Assembly: GCA_024036415.1 (NCBI GenBank)
Contig: JAMWET010006979.1
Location: 803,501 to 867,500 of the forward strand
Source of the DNA: Prochilodus magdalenae
Lineage: Eukaryota > Chordata > Actinopteri > Characiformes > Prochilodontidae
Direction of reading: 5' to 3'
Length of the DNA: 64,000 bases
Part shown: positions 46,168-57,426 of the stretch, piece by piece
How the letters are laid out: each line of letters begins with the position of its first letter
How positions within the stretch are numbered: position 1 is the first letter of the stretch
Notes under the pieces: model-generated
Database searches by the model: none
What the model was told of the DNA's origin: nothing
Seen by the model: only the letters and a program-made list of their open reading frames with translations
Translations under genes and position numbers: made by a program

Positions 46168-46238
46168 ATGATAAACTCTCGCGCTTGAGCAACCGTTTTT
46201 TAATGGATGACGGAGTGCTGAACTCCATCTGTTTCTGA
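46168..46238 (+). other. three short upstream ORFs in the adamts8 leader
   Basis: ATG at 46168 (6 codons, TGA), ATG at 46203 (11 codons, TGA at 46236-46238) and ATG at 46207 (4 codons, TGA). All end before the main start at 46386, which has a strong context (A at -3, G at +4). They could dampen translation. Confidence 0.5.
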
Positions 46239-46385
46239 GAAAAACAAACGAACAGAAGCGACTTCAAGTCAGACACCTGCTGAAAGTAGAGCCGGTGTCG
46301 GTGGTTATAACGCTGCCCGCGTCTGTAGCCCCTCTGAAACTGCTCGTATTCAGACGTTTCTCGAACGTCAGTTTGTGAGAACACG

Positions 46386-47051
46386 ATGGGCAGTCATGTA
46401 CAGTTGGTCCTGGTCGCTCTCCTGCTGTCCGAAGCAGTGCAGTGTGAGTTTGTAGAGTCAGAACAGACTATACCTGTGAGACTCACGCCCAGACACGGCG
46501 GCTTGTGGAGGAGCGAGTCTGTGCAGCGGCAGCTTTTTAAAGTCGCTGCGTTTGGTCAGGTTTTCACGCTAGACCTGAGACCGGACAGCAGCTTCGTGGC
46601 TCCTACGTTACACATCCAGCGTATCAAAGCCCAGCATCTCGTGAACGGCTCTGAAAGCGCTCGGGAGGATGTGTCCGAGAGCGGAGAGGAGCTGAGAGGC
46701 TGCTTCTACTCGGGCACGGTGACCGGGGACGCGCACTCTGTGGTGGCTGTCAGTCTCTGTCACGGCATCCGGGGAACGTTCGTCACGCGCGGGGACGAGT
46801 ACTTTATCCAGCCGGCCGCCAACGGCGGAACTTTCTCTCAGGTCCACGTCGTCAAAAGACGAGTGGTCGCCGCGAGACGAGGGACCGAGAGGAGCCAGTC
46901 TGGTCGAGTGCAAGACGACGGCCACTTTCAGACAGGGGAGAAAGATGACAGGAAAAGGCGGGAAAAGAGATTCGTGTCATCCGCGAGATACATCGAGACG
47001 CTGGTGGTGGCGGACCGTTCGATGACTCGTTTCTATGGAGACGAAATAAAG
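46386..47051 (+). CDS. adamts8: adamts8 exon 1: signal peptide, prodomain, mature N-terminus
   Basis: Residues 1-222. It includes the hydrophobic signal [14 protein letters not shown], cysteine-switch Cys125, the furin site RKRREKR (189-195), and [18 protein letters not shown]. It ends DEIK at a phase-0 donor (aag|gtaaac). The intron here is absent from adamts15. Confidence 0.95.
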
Positions 47052-47385
47052 GTAAACGAGTCTAAGTTGAAGGGAAGGTGTCCACCTGTCATCAAACCTC
47101 GTTTCTATTGACTTTCTTATAGACCTGTCCTTCAGTAGGCTTTATCGTGCTCTGCACAACATAGGCTCCCGGACAGGGATTAGGCTTATTCATGGACTCC
47201 GTAGTGTAGTCCAGGACTAGTCTCAGTCCCTGTCCAGGAAACCCAGATGACCCTGGGCTAAACACCACTGACACTGAAGTTTAGTCCAGACTGTCCACAA
47301 AACCGAGCTTTGGTGCTTAGCAGGTGTTTTAAGTGATAGTCTATATATATGACAATGTGTATATGGACAGTGTATATGACAGTTA

Positions 47386-47434
<49 letters not shown>

Positions 47435-47590
47435 GGCATATATTAGATAAAGTGACGGCATATTATAAAAATGTACAACTCTCTTTAAACCAGGGAAGGC
47501 ATATTGTTTAATGTAAATATACTAAAACATCAATAAAAATTGTGTATACACAATAGATGTACATACACAACACACAACACACTCACAATA

Positions 47591-47624
<34 letters not shown>

Positions 47625-50600
47625 AAACACTAATTGTTGTCAAATGTTGTTTGATCATTAGTAATATAGCAATTAGTAATGCGTTTAAATGCTAATTAGT
47701 AAAATTAGTAACAGTACTGTGGTCTTACTTCAGATTTATGCTACTATACAGACTCTGCTATAGTAATTTAAGTTAAGTTTCATTTTCTGATAAAGTCATA
47801 TAGACTATGAAAATATCCATCCAATAATTTTATATAGGGAGCTAGCAGTGAATATGATATCTGGTAGGACAAATTATGACTGGCATTAACTTTTCAACTT
47901 TGATCCAGGAGAAGCTTGTTAAGGAGCTGTACAGGTTTGGGAGCCACTGCATAAAATAACATTCTCAGTTGTTTGTTTCTGTGTTTATAATAGGCTTTAA
48001 AGCTATGTTTCCCAACCCTGGTCCTGGAGGTCCACTGCCCCTCTCCTTTTAGTGTTTTCCCTGCTCTCCACACACCTGCTCCAACTCAAAGTGCAGGACC
48101 GTGGGCCTCCGGGACCAGGGTTGAGAAACACTGCTTTAAAACAGGTGTAGATTGGTCTCAGTTTTACTTAAGAGGATTTCTCAATCCAGGCATTTCTCAC
48201 TAAGTAAATGTGTTACATCCAGTGTTTGGTGCTTTGTTGATTGAGATCTGGCCGAACATCATTTCTGAGAGTTCATGTGCATGTGAGGTGTGTGAACTGG
48301 TGTGTAATTTCCATAATCCCACCCAGCAGACCAACCAGCATTTCTGAGTCAAAGCTTCGAGAGAACAACATGTGTATTTGTATAGAAAAACAAAGATAAG
48401 TGGCCATCACTTGCATTAAACATCAGCACCCCCCTACCTTTTAGTGAAATAGAACTTGCTTTGCATGTCCTGCCTCAGCTGAGAGCTGATGGGTCTGCGT
48501 TCCCTGATGATGCCGGAATGCCGCACAAGAAGCAAAGGGATGGATGTTGTGTGCAGTTTGTATGGGCTTATTACATAAATGTCTCCCTACTAAGTGCATG
48601 AGTTCTCCAAATGAATGAAACCGCAAATCTCAAAACCCTGAGTACAAAGCATGGGGCCACAAATATTTACAGCTCCCCATGTTTTGTTGATCTTGCTTTC
48701 CCATTGGCATGTCCCTCCATAAACAGAGGATGTCAGGGGCTCTTTAAGACTATCCTGTTGATACTTTTCAATGGTGTATAATTAACTGAAGGTGACAGCT
48801 GCCAGGCTTGTTTGAAACTTTTTTTGTGCAAGTGAATAGGGAACATATGTGTTTTTAAAACACTGACTGGAATTTCAGGGGAGAACGATGATTCAGGAAA
48901 CTGTATGTGTCATATGATATTTCCATTATAGTAGCTGCTTTTCTTCCTGCCAGATCGCAGCAGTGCCTTTAAAGCAGTTCAGACTGCGAAGGCATAACAG
49001 AGGTCAAAGGAACGTTTTTTGGGATACCCCTTATAGAGCATATTAGCCTTAGACTAACAGTGGATGTCATCAGCTGGCATCAAGCCTCATGAAGCTGTTG
49101 AAATACATGAAATACAGTACCAACCACAAAGACCACCATCATTTAAAAAATGGAGTACAGCTGGCTTCCTCACTAACCTTGTGGTTTAAAGCCACCGCAA
49201 GACTTGGTAAATGAAGTTGTACTTTTGATACGTGTGATATCTGTTATGATATATTGATATATATTGGAAACCTACACTTTCCCACTCTGGAAATGTGTGA
49301 TAATGCATTGAGGGGCAGGAGCGAAAGACAGAGAGAAAGAGAGAGAGAGATGGATGAAATAAAACTGCTGGCATGAGGGGCTTGAATTTGACTTAGCACC
49401 ATCTGGTAGACAGTGGAAGCCAAGAGGAGTTTGTTTTTGAGCTCCTTCCACCCATTTTATTGACGGAAAGAAAAACACAAATGTTTAAATATTTGAGTCC
49501 CAAAGGCTTATAGATTTGGGTCGCCTCGCATTCCCCCGCCCGCCTTCTGTTTTGTGGAGGGAGTAGTCATCAGGTTTGAAGATAGAAGTCACCTTCATTC
49601 ATGCGGGGTGAATTTTCATGTTGTGTATGTGTGTTCAGTTAAAAATGATTCCAAATGTAGAAAATGATGAAGTTCAGCAATGTGTCAGGGAAGAATTCTA
49701 AATGTGGAAACCGGGATGCATTTCCATGTTTCTCTTAATTTAACGATTGCCTTTAGTGCATTATTGCCTCTCTATTGGATTAAAATAAAGGGACATCTTT
49801 TGGCTTGGTTGGTATCCTAAATATCTTTGTCCAGTCCAAAGCCAGTCACATTCCTGCCTTCAAACAGCTGTGTTTGGAGTGTTTGGTTTGTGGTTGCACT
49901 CATCAGCTGTACAGCTAGTGTTCTTGACTTTTAAATCACAGAATTATCTCTGTCTCCCTCTGCTTTTTCTCTCTATTTCTCTTTTTTCTGCAGCACTACC
50001 TCCTGACCCTGATGGGGATGGCTGCGCAACTCTATGCTCATCCCAGCCTGAAGAATGCAGTGAGTCTTGTGGTAGTGAAGATGCTGGTAATAGAAGATGA
50101 GGAGCTGGGCCCTGAGTTGTCCAGTAATGGAGGCATGGCTCTTCGCAACTTCTGTGCCTGGCAGCAACTCTTCAACCCTTTGAGTCAGCGCCATCCAGAG
50201 CATTACGATACCGCCATTTTATTCACCAGAGAGGTGAGCCAGACCACAAAAAAACATAATGACCCAAAGTGTTTGATTAACTGCACGGATGGAAGATCTC
50301 TGTTGAGATCTCTTTTTTCAGGCCAGAGCTTTCTTTAACAAATAAAAAGTCTCCCACATTGCATTCGTTGGGATGACATGTAACATAACATTAGGGCTAT
50401 TTCTTTAATCGTTTGCTTATTTAGTAGGTAATAATGACGCTGTGATTTCAATTGTGCTCAAGTTTCGTCTACTGGTTTCACTCCAGGTTTAGTTTTGGAC
50501 TTGTGAAAGGTCCTGGTAATGTGAGGAGTGGAACGCCTAATCCCATAGTCACTATTTTGATGAAAAGTATTTGGGTCATTTGATTAATTAATCTGTTGGA

Positions 50601-52758
50601 AAGCACACTGAAGGCAACTCTCCGCAACCAGTCTCTTCGCAAACATACAACAAAACATTAATTAGATCCTGTAGACAGAAATGATCACCTCAAACATTTG
50701 ATTAAATAGATCTGGCTGTTTGAGATGCTTCAAAACAGGAAATGATTTGGCAGAATCGTGACCGCATGGCTCATCGGGGAGCCCCTTGTCCAGTCGCAAA
50801 GACAGCGAACGCAAGACTATACTGTTGCCAAGTACAGAAGGTTAAGGCAGTACATGAGCAAAACATGCGGCCCAAGCCGAGTTTTGGCAAGATGTCCCGG
50901 TGCAAGTAACACAGCAGAGCTCATGGTGGTCTCGGTTCCGCTGGGGCCGGATGGAGGTGCAGGTGGTTTTGTTTAGCAGAGGTCAGGGCGTCTCCGCTTG
51001 TCTCCAAGAGCCTCAACGGGACTCATCCTCCTCAGTCAGGGTCATTCAAGTCAGGGCCGACACATGCTCATGAAAGCACTGTGAAATACTCTGGAAGCAT
51101 ACTGTGTGATCCAGTCATCAGACAGTTAAATTCCCTCCCTTTCTCTTTCTAGCACACAGTCTGCCATGTATTTGCTTCATTTTACGATGGAAACACTGAC
51201 AAATATGTTTTGCTGGCAAGAACCTACTTGGGGGAAAAAAAAGGTCTGTCTGGAACTAATGGAGCGATGTCTGGATATCAGTGTCTGAAATGTGTCCCCC
51301 CTTCTACTTTCTAACCCTTTCCTTCCCTTGCTTTTCTCCTCCTCTGGTTGCTCTCCCAATCTGTCCGCCTTCCTTTCCAATCTTCTCTCTTCTCTTTTGC
51401 ACCTCCAGGATATTTGTGGCCATGAGCATTGTGATACCCTCGGTGTAGCTGATGTGGGCACCATGTGTGACCCCAAAAGAAGCTGTTCAGTCATTGAGGA
51501 CAACGGCCTCCAAGCAGCCTTCACTGTGTCACATGAGCTTGGTATGGGTCACATAAGTGTGCATGCGCACACACACATACACGCACATGTCACCAGACTC
51601 CACTCTATGTCTCTGGCTGACATCTCTCCCCCACTAAGTGTCTGGACCAGAGTGGATGCCCCAAATTTAGACCGAGCCATTCATTAATGTGTGTCAAACC
51701 TTCTCAGCTTCACTTGAACAGTTTCCATGGTCATATTTGCACCATTACGGAATAGTCGAACTGTAATGCCTTGAGGGAGTATTTTTATTGCATTAGATCA
51801 TCTTAATTTGCAAAGGATTTGGAATGAATCAAGTTCCCAGTTAAGCATGTCATAGGAGAGTGTATGCACACAGAGGGCATAGAAATATATGTCCACTGAA
51901 GAATAATCATTAATTATCCAGTTTGACTAGTCATTGTACCAAGCTAGTACACTTCTGGAGAGAAGCTCAAATATGATATTTATAAATATATGTGTGTCAA
52001 ACAACAGTGCACTCTGACACTCTGACTTTATCTCTCTCTCTCTTTCTACGTTTAGGCCACGTACTCAGCATGCCACACGATGACTCCAGAAACTGTGAGA
52101 AATTGTTTGGGCATATAGATGGACATCACATGATGGCTCCCCTCTTCGTCCATCTCAATAAAACTCTTCCCTGGTCACCATGCAGTGCCCTTTACGTTAC
52201 TGAATTCTTTGACAACGGGCATGGTAAGACTTAAGTACCTCTGTATATTCAGGCAGAAACATCTACTAACTTTGTTAGTCAGCGTAAGCACAAAATTAAA
52301 AGCACATTTATTTCACTGGTCAGTCCGGACATCTATGTTCTTCTGTCGACAGTTGTTTTTTTCCCCTGTGTTAACACAAGGTTTTGGGTTTTCATTTGGT
52401 TTTGGCATTAAAGAAGACTTTATGCCCTTAAAAACCAAACCAAAAAGTAATATTGTTCAATAATGTTTTGAGACAGTTGCCCTAAATCATCAAGCTGTCG
52501 TTATATAGTTAATGGAAACTTGCCACAAAAGACAGACTGTATAATTTTAAAGTTAGAGTGCGGTAAAAACTCTGCCTGTAATATAGTGGCCCCAGTTTCA
52601 CAAGTTTATTTTCTTTCATTTTATCACACTTTTTTCACAATACACTTCTGCTTTTACTTGCTCTCTAACCACTAATAGTAGACCTGCAAAACCACACTGT
52701 ATAATTTTGCTGAGATTGACAAAACCGACAATCTATGTAAAGCATGCTCTCTCTTTCC

Positions 52759-52812
<54 letters not shown>

Positions 52813-55800
52813 CTCTCTCTCCCTCCCTCCTTCTCGTTAGTTGCCACAGCCTGGGCGTAATGTATTCAGGTGAATGGAACATACAAGGCGTGTCTGAGGT
52901 TGCTACATAAATTGGTCCAATTTTTTTTATCCAGTCATTCTCTTACTGTCCCTCAGAGAGACACCTCACACCTCAGTAAAGCCTTTCCAAAAAGCCAAAA
53001 AAAGAGAAATGACATTGCAAAAATATCACTCTTGAAAAATAGCAGACATATTTTCGCCAGGGGTTGATTTATCTTGGTCTATATTTCAGTCTACGCTCTC
53101 CTGCTCCCGCTCTTCCTCTGAGTCATCCTCAGTGACTAACACATTCCAGGTTTAACAACTGTTTTCCCTCACTTAGACGCTACACGTTGCCAAGCACATG
53201 CTGTCTGTTGCCACAGGTAGACGTGAGCACTGATATGGCCGTGAGGCTTAGTTATTTTCCGCTGTTGCAAACTCGTAAAACAGTTTTAAGTATGCAACTG
53301 TAAAAGGATTGCCTCACATTAGTGTGAGTGTTCCAAATACTGAGTGGTTGAAGCTGTCTTCTACATACTTATTAAACCAATGCAGATGTAAGACACAAAA
53401 ATGAGAAACTTGCATAATTACTTAACTTTTTCTACATTTAAAATTATACAAAAAGACAAAGGGACTGCGATTAGGGAGGACCTGAGGTAGACATGGTAGT
53501 TTTGTGTGCTATGAATTGAAGTCTTTGAGCTGAAGTGAATTTGACTGGAGCTGCAGTATAATAGATTGCATAATGGAAATCTCCAGATGGAAGACTATTC
53601 TAACTTACGCACATGAGGGCGAAAAGGGGGGGTAAGTGTTTTTGGCTAGTGAAATGTCTCTGCAATGAAAATAGTCCCCTTAAGCTACAGATGTGCACAC
53701 CTGTTTACTCAAAATAAGAGGCAGCTTCAGCAAACTCACGTCAGCAGCATCAGCGTCTGTCAGTAACATTCGGTGAACGGAAGAGAGCTAAACAAGCTAA
53801 CTATAATTAAAGGGCAAGGTTCTCTGTTGAGATTTGCAGTTCAGGATATCCTTAATGCAATCTCTATGCACTTCCTTTCTCTTCATGTCTGTTTTACCCC
53901 CACATCAACAGCACGGCTTGTCATTCACTTATTAATCTTGAGAGTAAAATTATGTATGAGATTGAAATGTGGGTAATTTACAATGTAAGGGGTTTAAAAC
54001 ATTGAGTCTTCAGTTTTTCAACATGTACACATTCTGACTTGCACCTGAAGGTGACTGCTTGCTGGACGCTCCAGAGCAAGCCATCCCGTTGCAGGCCGAA
54101 CCTCCAGGCCACACATATGGTCTAGACCGGCAGTGCCAGCAGTCGTTCGGTGAGGAATACACTCACTGTCCTGATGCCCCGGAGGACCAGTCCTGTGTCC
54201 AGCTGTGGTGCCGTGAGGAGGGCAAGCTGCAATGCACAACCCGAAACGGAAGCCTGCCCTGGGCCGACGGCACGCCCTGCGGAGAAGACAAGAGTTGCCG
54301 TGGAGGCGTGTGTGTGGAGAACGCACTGGAGGAGGCAGGAAAAGAGGAGGTATGTGCACGCGAGCTGTGTGACCGAGTGTGCATGAGTCACCACATTTTG
54401 ATTTATTGGAATGCTTCACCCGTCAAGATGTAAACATGCCAGGCATGAGCAAAAATGCCAGTAAATGCCGTCTGGTAGATTTATGGCTGATGCTGTTTTT
54501 TTTTTAAATGGTATTTCCATTGCGTCTTACCTTTTTTGTTACTACTTTTTGGTGGTCTGTGTTTCGTAAGAGTAGCTAATGCCGGCAACATGTCTTTCTC
54601 TCTTGCTCCCAACCTTTAACTTTCTTTGTCCACTCAAGATCACTCTTTGCTCAGTCGGACACATATTCTGAACACATTGTTTAAGTGTCTGGACGAGTCT
54701 GCCTGACTGTCAGACAGTCCATTTTTTTCACCTTTTGAAATCTAACCAGCTCCTCCCCTTGCAGCCCAACAGGGCCCCCTCTCAGAGGTTCTTAAAATAA
54801 TCAATCTGCTTCAAATCCCTCTCCTAAATGCCAGACCGGCTGCTACTCCTCCATAGAAAGGAGATGCGAGAAAAAAAAGAAGCAACAAAGAGAGAGAGAG
54901 ATTTGGTGTTCATTTGCAAAGAGTCTTTAATAAGTTGAATTATTTTTAGATCTTCCATTTAAGAAGTAGTCACATTGTATTCAGCAAAGCTTCCTAAAAA
55001 AGTAAGATTATATTTAGGGCTGGCCTGTTCGGAAAGTCATCCCATGATGCCAGACAGCCTGGCTGTGAGCAGGAATCTCTTAGCCAACTCATAAAAGAAG
55101 GAATAAATGAAATGTGGTATTTCTGCACATGCCACGAGCACTATGCATAGAATGGTGGCTGTGTGGCCTTTACACGTCTGGTTACAGCAAAGGTCATGAA
55201 AGCCCAGCCAGAAGCTCCAAGCGCTGCACCACTTCCATTGAGCTACTGATGTCAGTTTTGGGATGTCTCATTACATAGTTGATAACCTAATCAGGTCTTG
55301 TGAGCTCGACATGAAAGCACAAAAACTGTTTCAGTCACCTGGTACTGGATTCTCACTGAATACTTCAGAAGAGTGTCAGTTATGATTATGTTGTATTTGT
55401 TGGTTCTTGCTTGTGCTGTAGCTTCCAGTGGATGGTGGATGGGGTGCTTGGGGCCCCTGGGGCACATGTTCTCGGACCTGTGGCGGTGGGGTTGAGTTCT
55501 CCCGCCGTGAGTGTACAGACCCAGTGCCACAAAACGGAGGATCCTACTGCGTAGGCCAGAGGGTCAAATACCAATCCTGCAACATCCAGACCTGCCCAGG
55601 AGACCATGGTAACAGTTTATATTTATACTTTGGGAGGCACAGGTCACATTATTGGGGAGGCCAGAGTGCAGAGGTGTTGTTTTAGGTTAAAGTTCACATT
55701 GTTTTCCCAGTTATGGCACTTGGGTGCACTTAGCAAGTTTCCTATCATTTCTGTTGATGATGTATTGTTTATCTGCAAACTGTTTTCAATTCCTCAGGTA

Positions 55801-57426
55801 AGAGCTTCAGAGAGGAGCAATGTGAGAAATACAACAGTGATCGTTATTTGGACATGAATGGAAATATCAAACAATGGATCCCGAAGTATGCCGGAGTTTC
55901 GCCCAGAGACCGGTGCAAGCTCTTTTGCAGAGCCAAGCACAGCAACGAATTTAAAGTTTTTGAAGCCAAGGTACTCTTCCACTGCAAGTCTTTCCCAGTG
56001 ATCTGGTATAATCAACTGCAGTAATGATATGTGAATTACATTGTCCACTGTTTCCTCTCTTTATCTACCATGGTCATATGCTTAACATCCGAATCCCTAA
56101 AGAGATAACTCTCCTTTCACAGAACTGATGATATCTTTGTCCTGCCACTAAGCTCTCGAGTATGAAATATTTTCTCTGTAGTAAAAGTTGAAATCCGAGC
56201 TCCCTTAACCCCAGACTGACTACTGCCTTAAGCTCCTGAGTGCACTTTTCTGCAATTGATATTTCTCACACTGCCTAAATGTAGCTGGTTTTGCGTCATC
56301 AGTCATAATGGTTTTACCACTATTGTTTTATATGTGGTCATATTGTATCACTGCTTTGCCTTTAAGTGTAATTGCTCAGAACCTTTTATGTGCATCATAA
56401 GTATTTGTCGCTTTTTGTATTGACCAGGTTGTGGATGGTACAACCTGTGGTCCAGACACCACATCCATCTGTGTCCAAGGTCAGTGCATCAAGGCTGGTT
56501 GTGACCTAGTTATAGGTTCCAACTTAAGGCTGGACAAGTGTGGTGTCTGTGGAGGAGATGGGACAGGTTGCAGAAAAATAAGTGGCTCTCTGAACAAAGC
56601 CACGTAAGTGAGAAAAACTCAAACACATTTAAAGCTGTTTCACAGATGTTCATTGACTGGTTGCTCAAATATGTCATTACATTTCCACAGTTTTGGCTAC
56701 AATGACATTGTTACTATCCCTGCTGGGGCTACCAACATTGATGTCAAGCAGCGCAGCAATCGTGGAATCAAACATGATGGCAACTATCTAGCAGTGAAGG
56801 CTGATGACGGAACATATATTCTAAATGGGAACTTTTCAGTGTCTACAGCTGAGCAGGACATTCCAGTGCGTGGTGCAGTCCTTCGGTACAGTGGCTCATC
56901 CACAACCCTAGAGAGGCTCCTCAGCTTCCAGGAGCTCAAGCAGACCATCATCATCCAGCTCCTTTCCACTGCTGGGGACACGTCACCACCCAGGGTCAAA
57001 TACAGTTTCTTTCTGCCCAGGGATGTGCCCTTTGTCAAACCTGGCTCAGAGAGTAGCCTTTCCCCGCACGTTATCCTGCCTTTCGGGGGAGCTGACTGGG
57101 TCCTGGGTGAGTGGTCTGAGTGTTCCAAGAGCTGCGGTGCTGGCTGGTCCAGGAGAAGTGTCGAGTGTCAGGACAGGGCAGGATCCCCATCCTACTTCTG
57201 CGACTCAGACCTGCGGCCATCTGACATCCGGCCATGTGGGGACCTACCATGCCCTGTGTGGCAAATGGGGCCTTGGTCAGCCTGTTCACGGACTTGTGGT
57301 CCTGGAGAGCGTCGGCGAAGCGTGCTCTGCATTGACTACACTGGCAAGGCTGTGGAACCAGAAAAATGTAACCCTGATAAAAGGCCAGAGGATGTTTCAG
57401 GCGAGTGTTTTTACCAGGACTGCTAA
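46386..57426 (+). CDS. adamts8: ADAMTS8 metalloprotease (9 coding exons, 925 aa)
   Basis: Secreted zinc metalloprotease; the mammalian protein (METH-2) is anti-angiogenic and a weak aggrecanase. Exons: 46386-47051, 49994-50233, 51409-51541, 52056-52223, 54051-54349, 55422-55608, 55798-55970, 56428-56603, 56691-57426. All introns are GT...AG and the frame closes over 2778 nt with stop. Domains: signal peptide about 1-20; prodomain with Cys125 ([10 protein letters not shown]); basic furin site ending REKR at 195; zinc motif [12 protein letters not shown] at 344-355 and Met-turn HHMMAPL; disintegrin-like; central TSR; Cys-rich; spacer ([20 protein letters not shown]); two C-terminal TSRs. It agrees closely with human ADAMTS8 through the first C-terminal TSR, then continues with one more. 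The a/b duplicate is not resolved. Confidence 0.95.
47160..47250. mobile_element. short palindromic MITE-like element
   Basis: 'cccggacagggattaggctt' at the left and 'agtctcagtccctgtccagg' at the right form imperfect inverted ends. Located in adamts8 intron 1. Confidence 0.5.
47388..47621. repeat. two (TA)n microsatellites
   Basis: Pure TA runs at about 47388-47432 and 47595-47621 in adamts8 intron 1. Confidence 0.9.
48003..48140. mobile_element. palindromic MITE-like element ('ccctggtcctggagg' type)
   Basis: The left end 'tgtttcccaaccctggtcct' and the right end 'gggaccagggttgagaaaca' are near-perfect inverted repeats around a 90-bp centre. It is the best preserved of the copies in the window (see 22080-22210). 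Located in adamts8 intron 1. Confidence 0.75.
48141..49993. other. rest of adamts8 intron 1
   Basis: No extra exon recognised. There is a GA-rich run at about 49330-49350 and a pyrimidine tract leading to the exon 2 acceptor at 49993. Confidence 0.6.
49994..50233 (+). CDS. adamts8: adamts8 exon 2: catalytic domain, first part
   Basis: 240 bp, phase 0 at both ends. [20 protein letters not shown] through [14 protein letters not shown], matching the second half of adamts15 exon 1. The acceptor is tttttctgcag. Confidence 0.95.
51409..51541 (+). CDS. adamts8: adamts8 exon 3: catalytic domain up to HELG
   Basis: 133 bp. [20 protein letters not shown] through TVSHELG, with the donor splitting the Gly codon of the zinc motif exactly as in adamts15. 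Confidence 0.95.
52056..52223 (+). CDS. adamts8: adamts8 exon 4: rest of zinc site and Met-turn
   Basis: 168 bp. [39 protein letters not shown], then TEFFDNGHG. The acceptor's polypyrimidine tract is a short CT microsatellite. Confidence 0.95.
52761..52830. repeat. (CT)n microsatellite
   Basis: About 70 bp of CT repeat in adamts8 intron 4. Confidence 0.95.
52831..54050. other. rest of adamts8 intron 4
   Basis: No additional exon or recognisable repeat. Confidence 0.6.
54051..54349 (+). CDS. adamts8: adamts8 exon 5: disintegrin-like domain
   Basis: 299 bp. [20 protein letters not shown] through [20 protein letters not shown] to AGKEE. The acceptor is gcacctgaag and the donor gag|gtatgt, ending phase 0. 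Confidence 0.94.
55422..55608 (+). CDS. adamts8: adamts8 exon 6: central thrombospondin type-1 repeat
   Basis: 187 bp. [20 protein letters not shown] through [15 protein letters not shown]. It has three spaced Trp residues and CSRTCGGG. Phase 0 acceptor and phase 1 donor. Confidence 0.94.
55798..55970 (+). CDS. adamts8: adamts8 exon 7: Cys-rich domain, first part
   Basis: 173 bp. [20 protein letters not shown] through [11 protein letters not shown]. The start at 55798 makes the first bases read GTAAG, a donor-like word, but the protein continuity (GKSFREEQ) shows it is exon. Confidence 0.94.
56428..56603 (+). CDS. adamts8: adamts8 exon 8: Cys-rich domain, second part
   Basis: 176 bp. [20 protein letters not shown] through [20 protein letters not shown]. 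Phase 2 donor; the same length as adamts15 exon 7. The following intron is only 87 bp. Confidence 0.95.
56691..57426 (+). CDS. adamts8: adamts8 exon 9: spacer and two C-terminal thrombospondin repeats
   Basis: 736 bp to the TAA stop. Spacer ([20 protein letters not shown]), then [20 protein letters not shown] (first C-terminal TSR) and, after [29 protein letters not shown] to ECFYQDC (second). Human ADAMTS8 ends at the CPL that corresponds to the CPV here. Confidence 0.95.

Larger units (their letters stand above)
45930..47050. promoter_or_regulatory. CpG-rich region over adamts8 promoter and exon 1
   Basis: CpG-dense stretch that falls away within intron 1, mirroring the one at adamts15. 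Confidence 0.7.
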
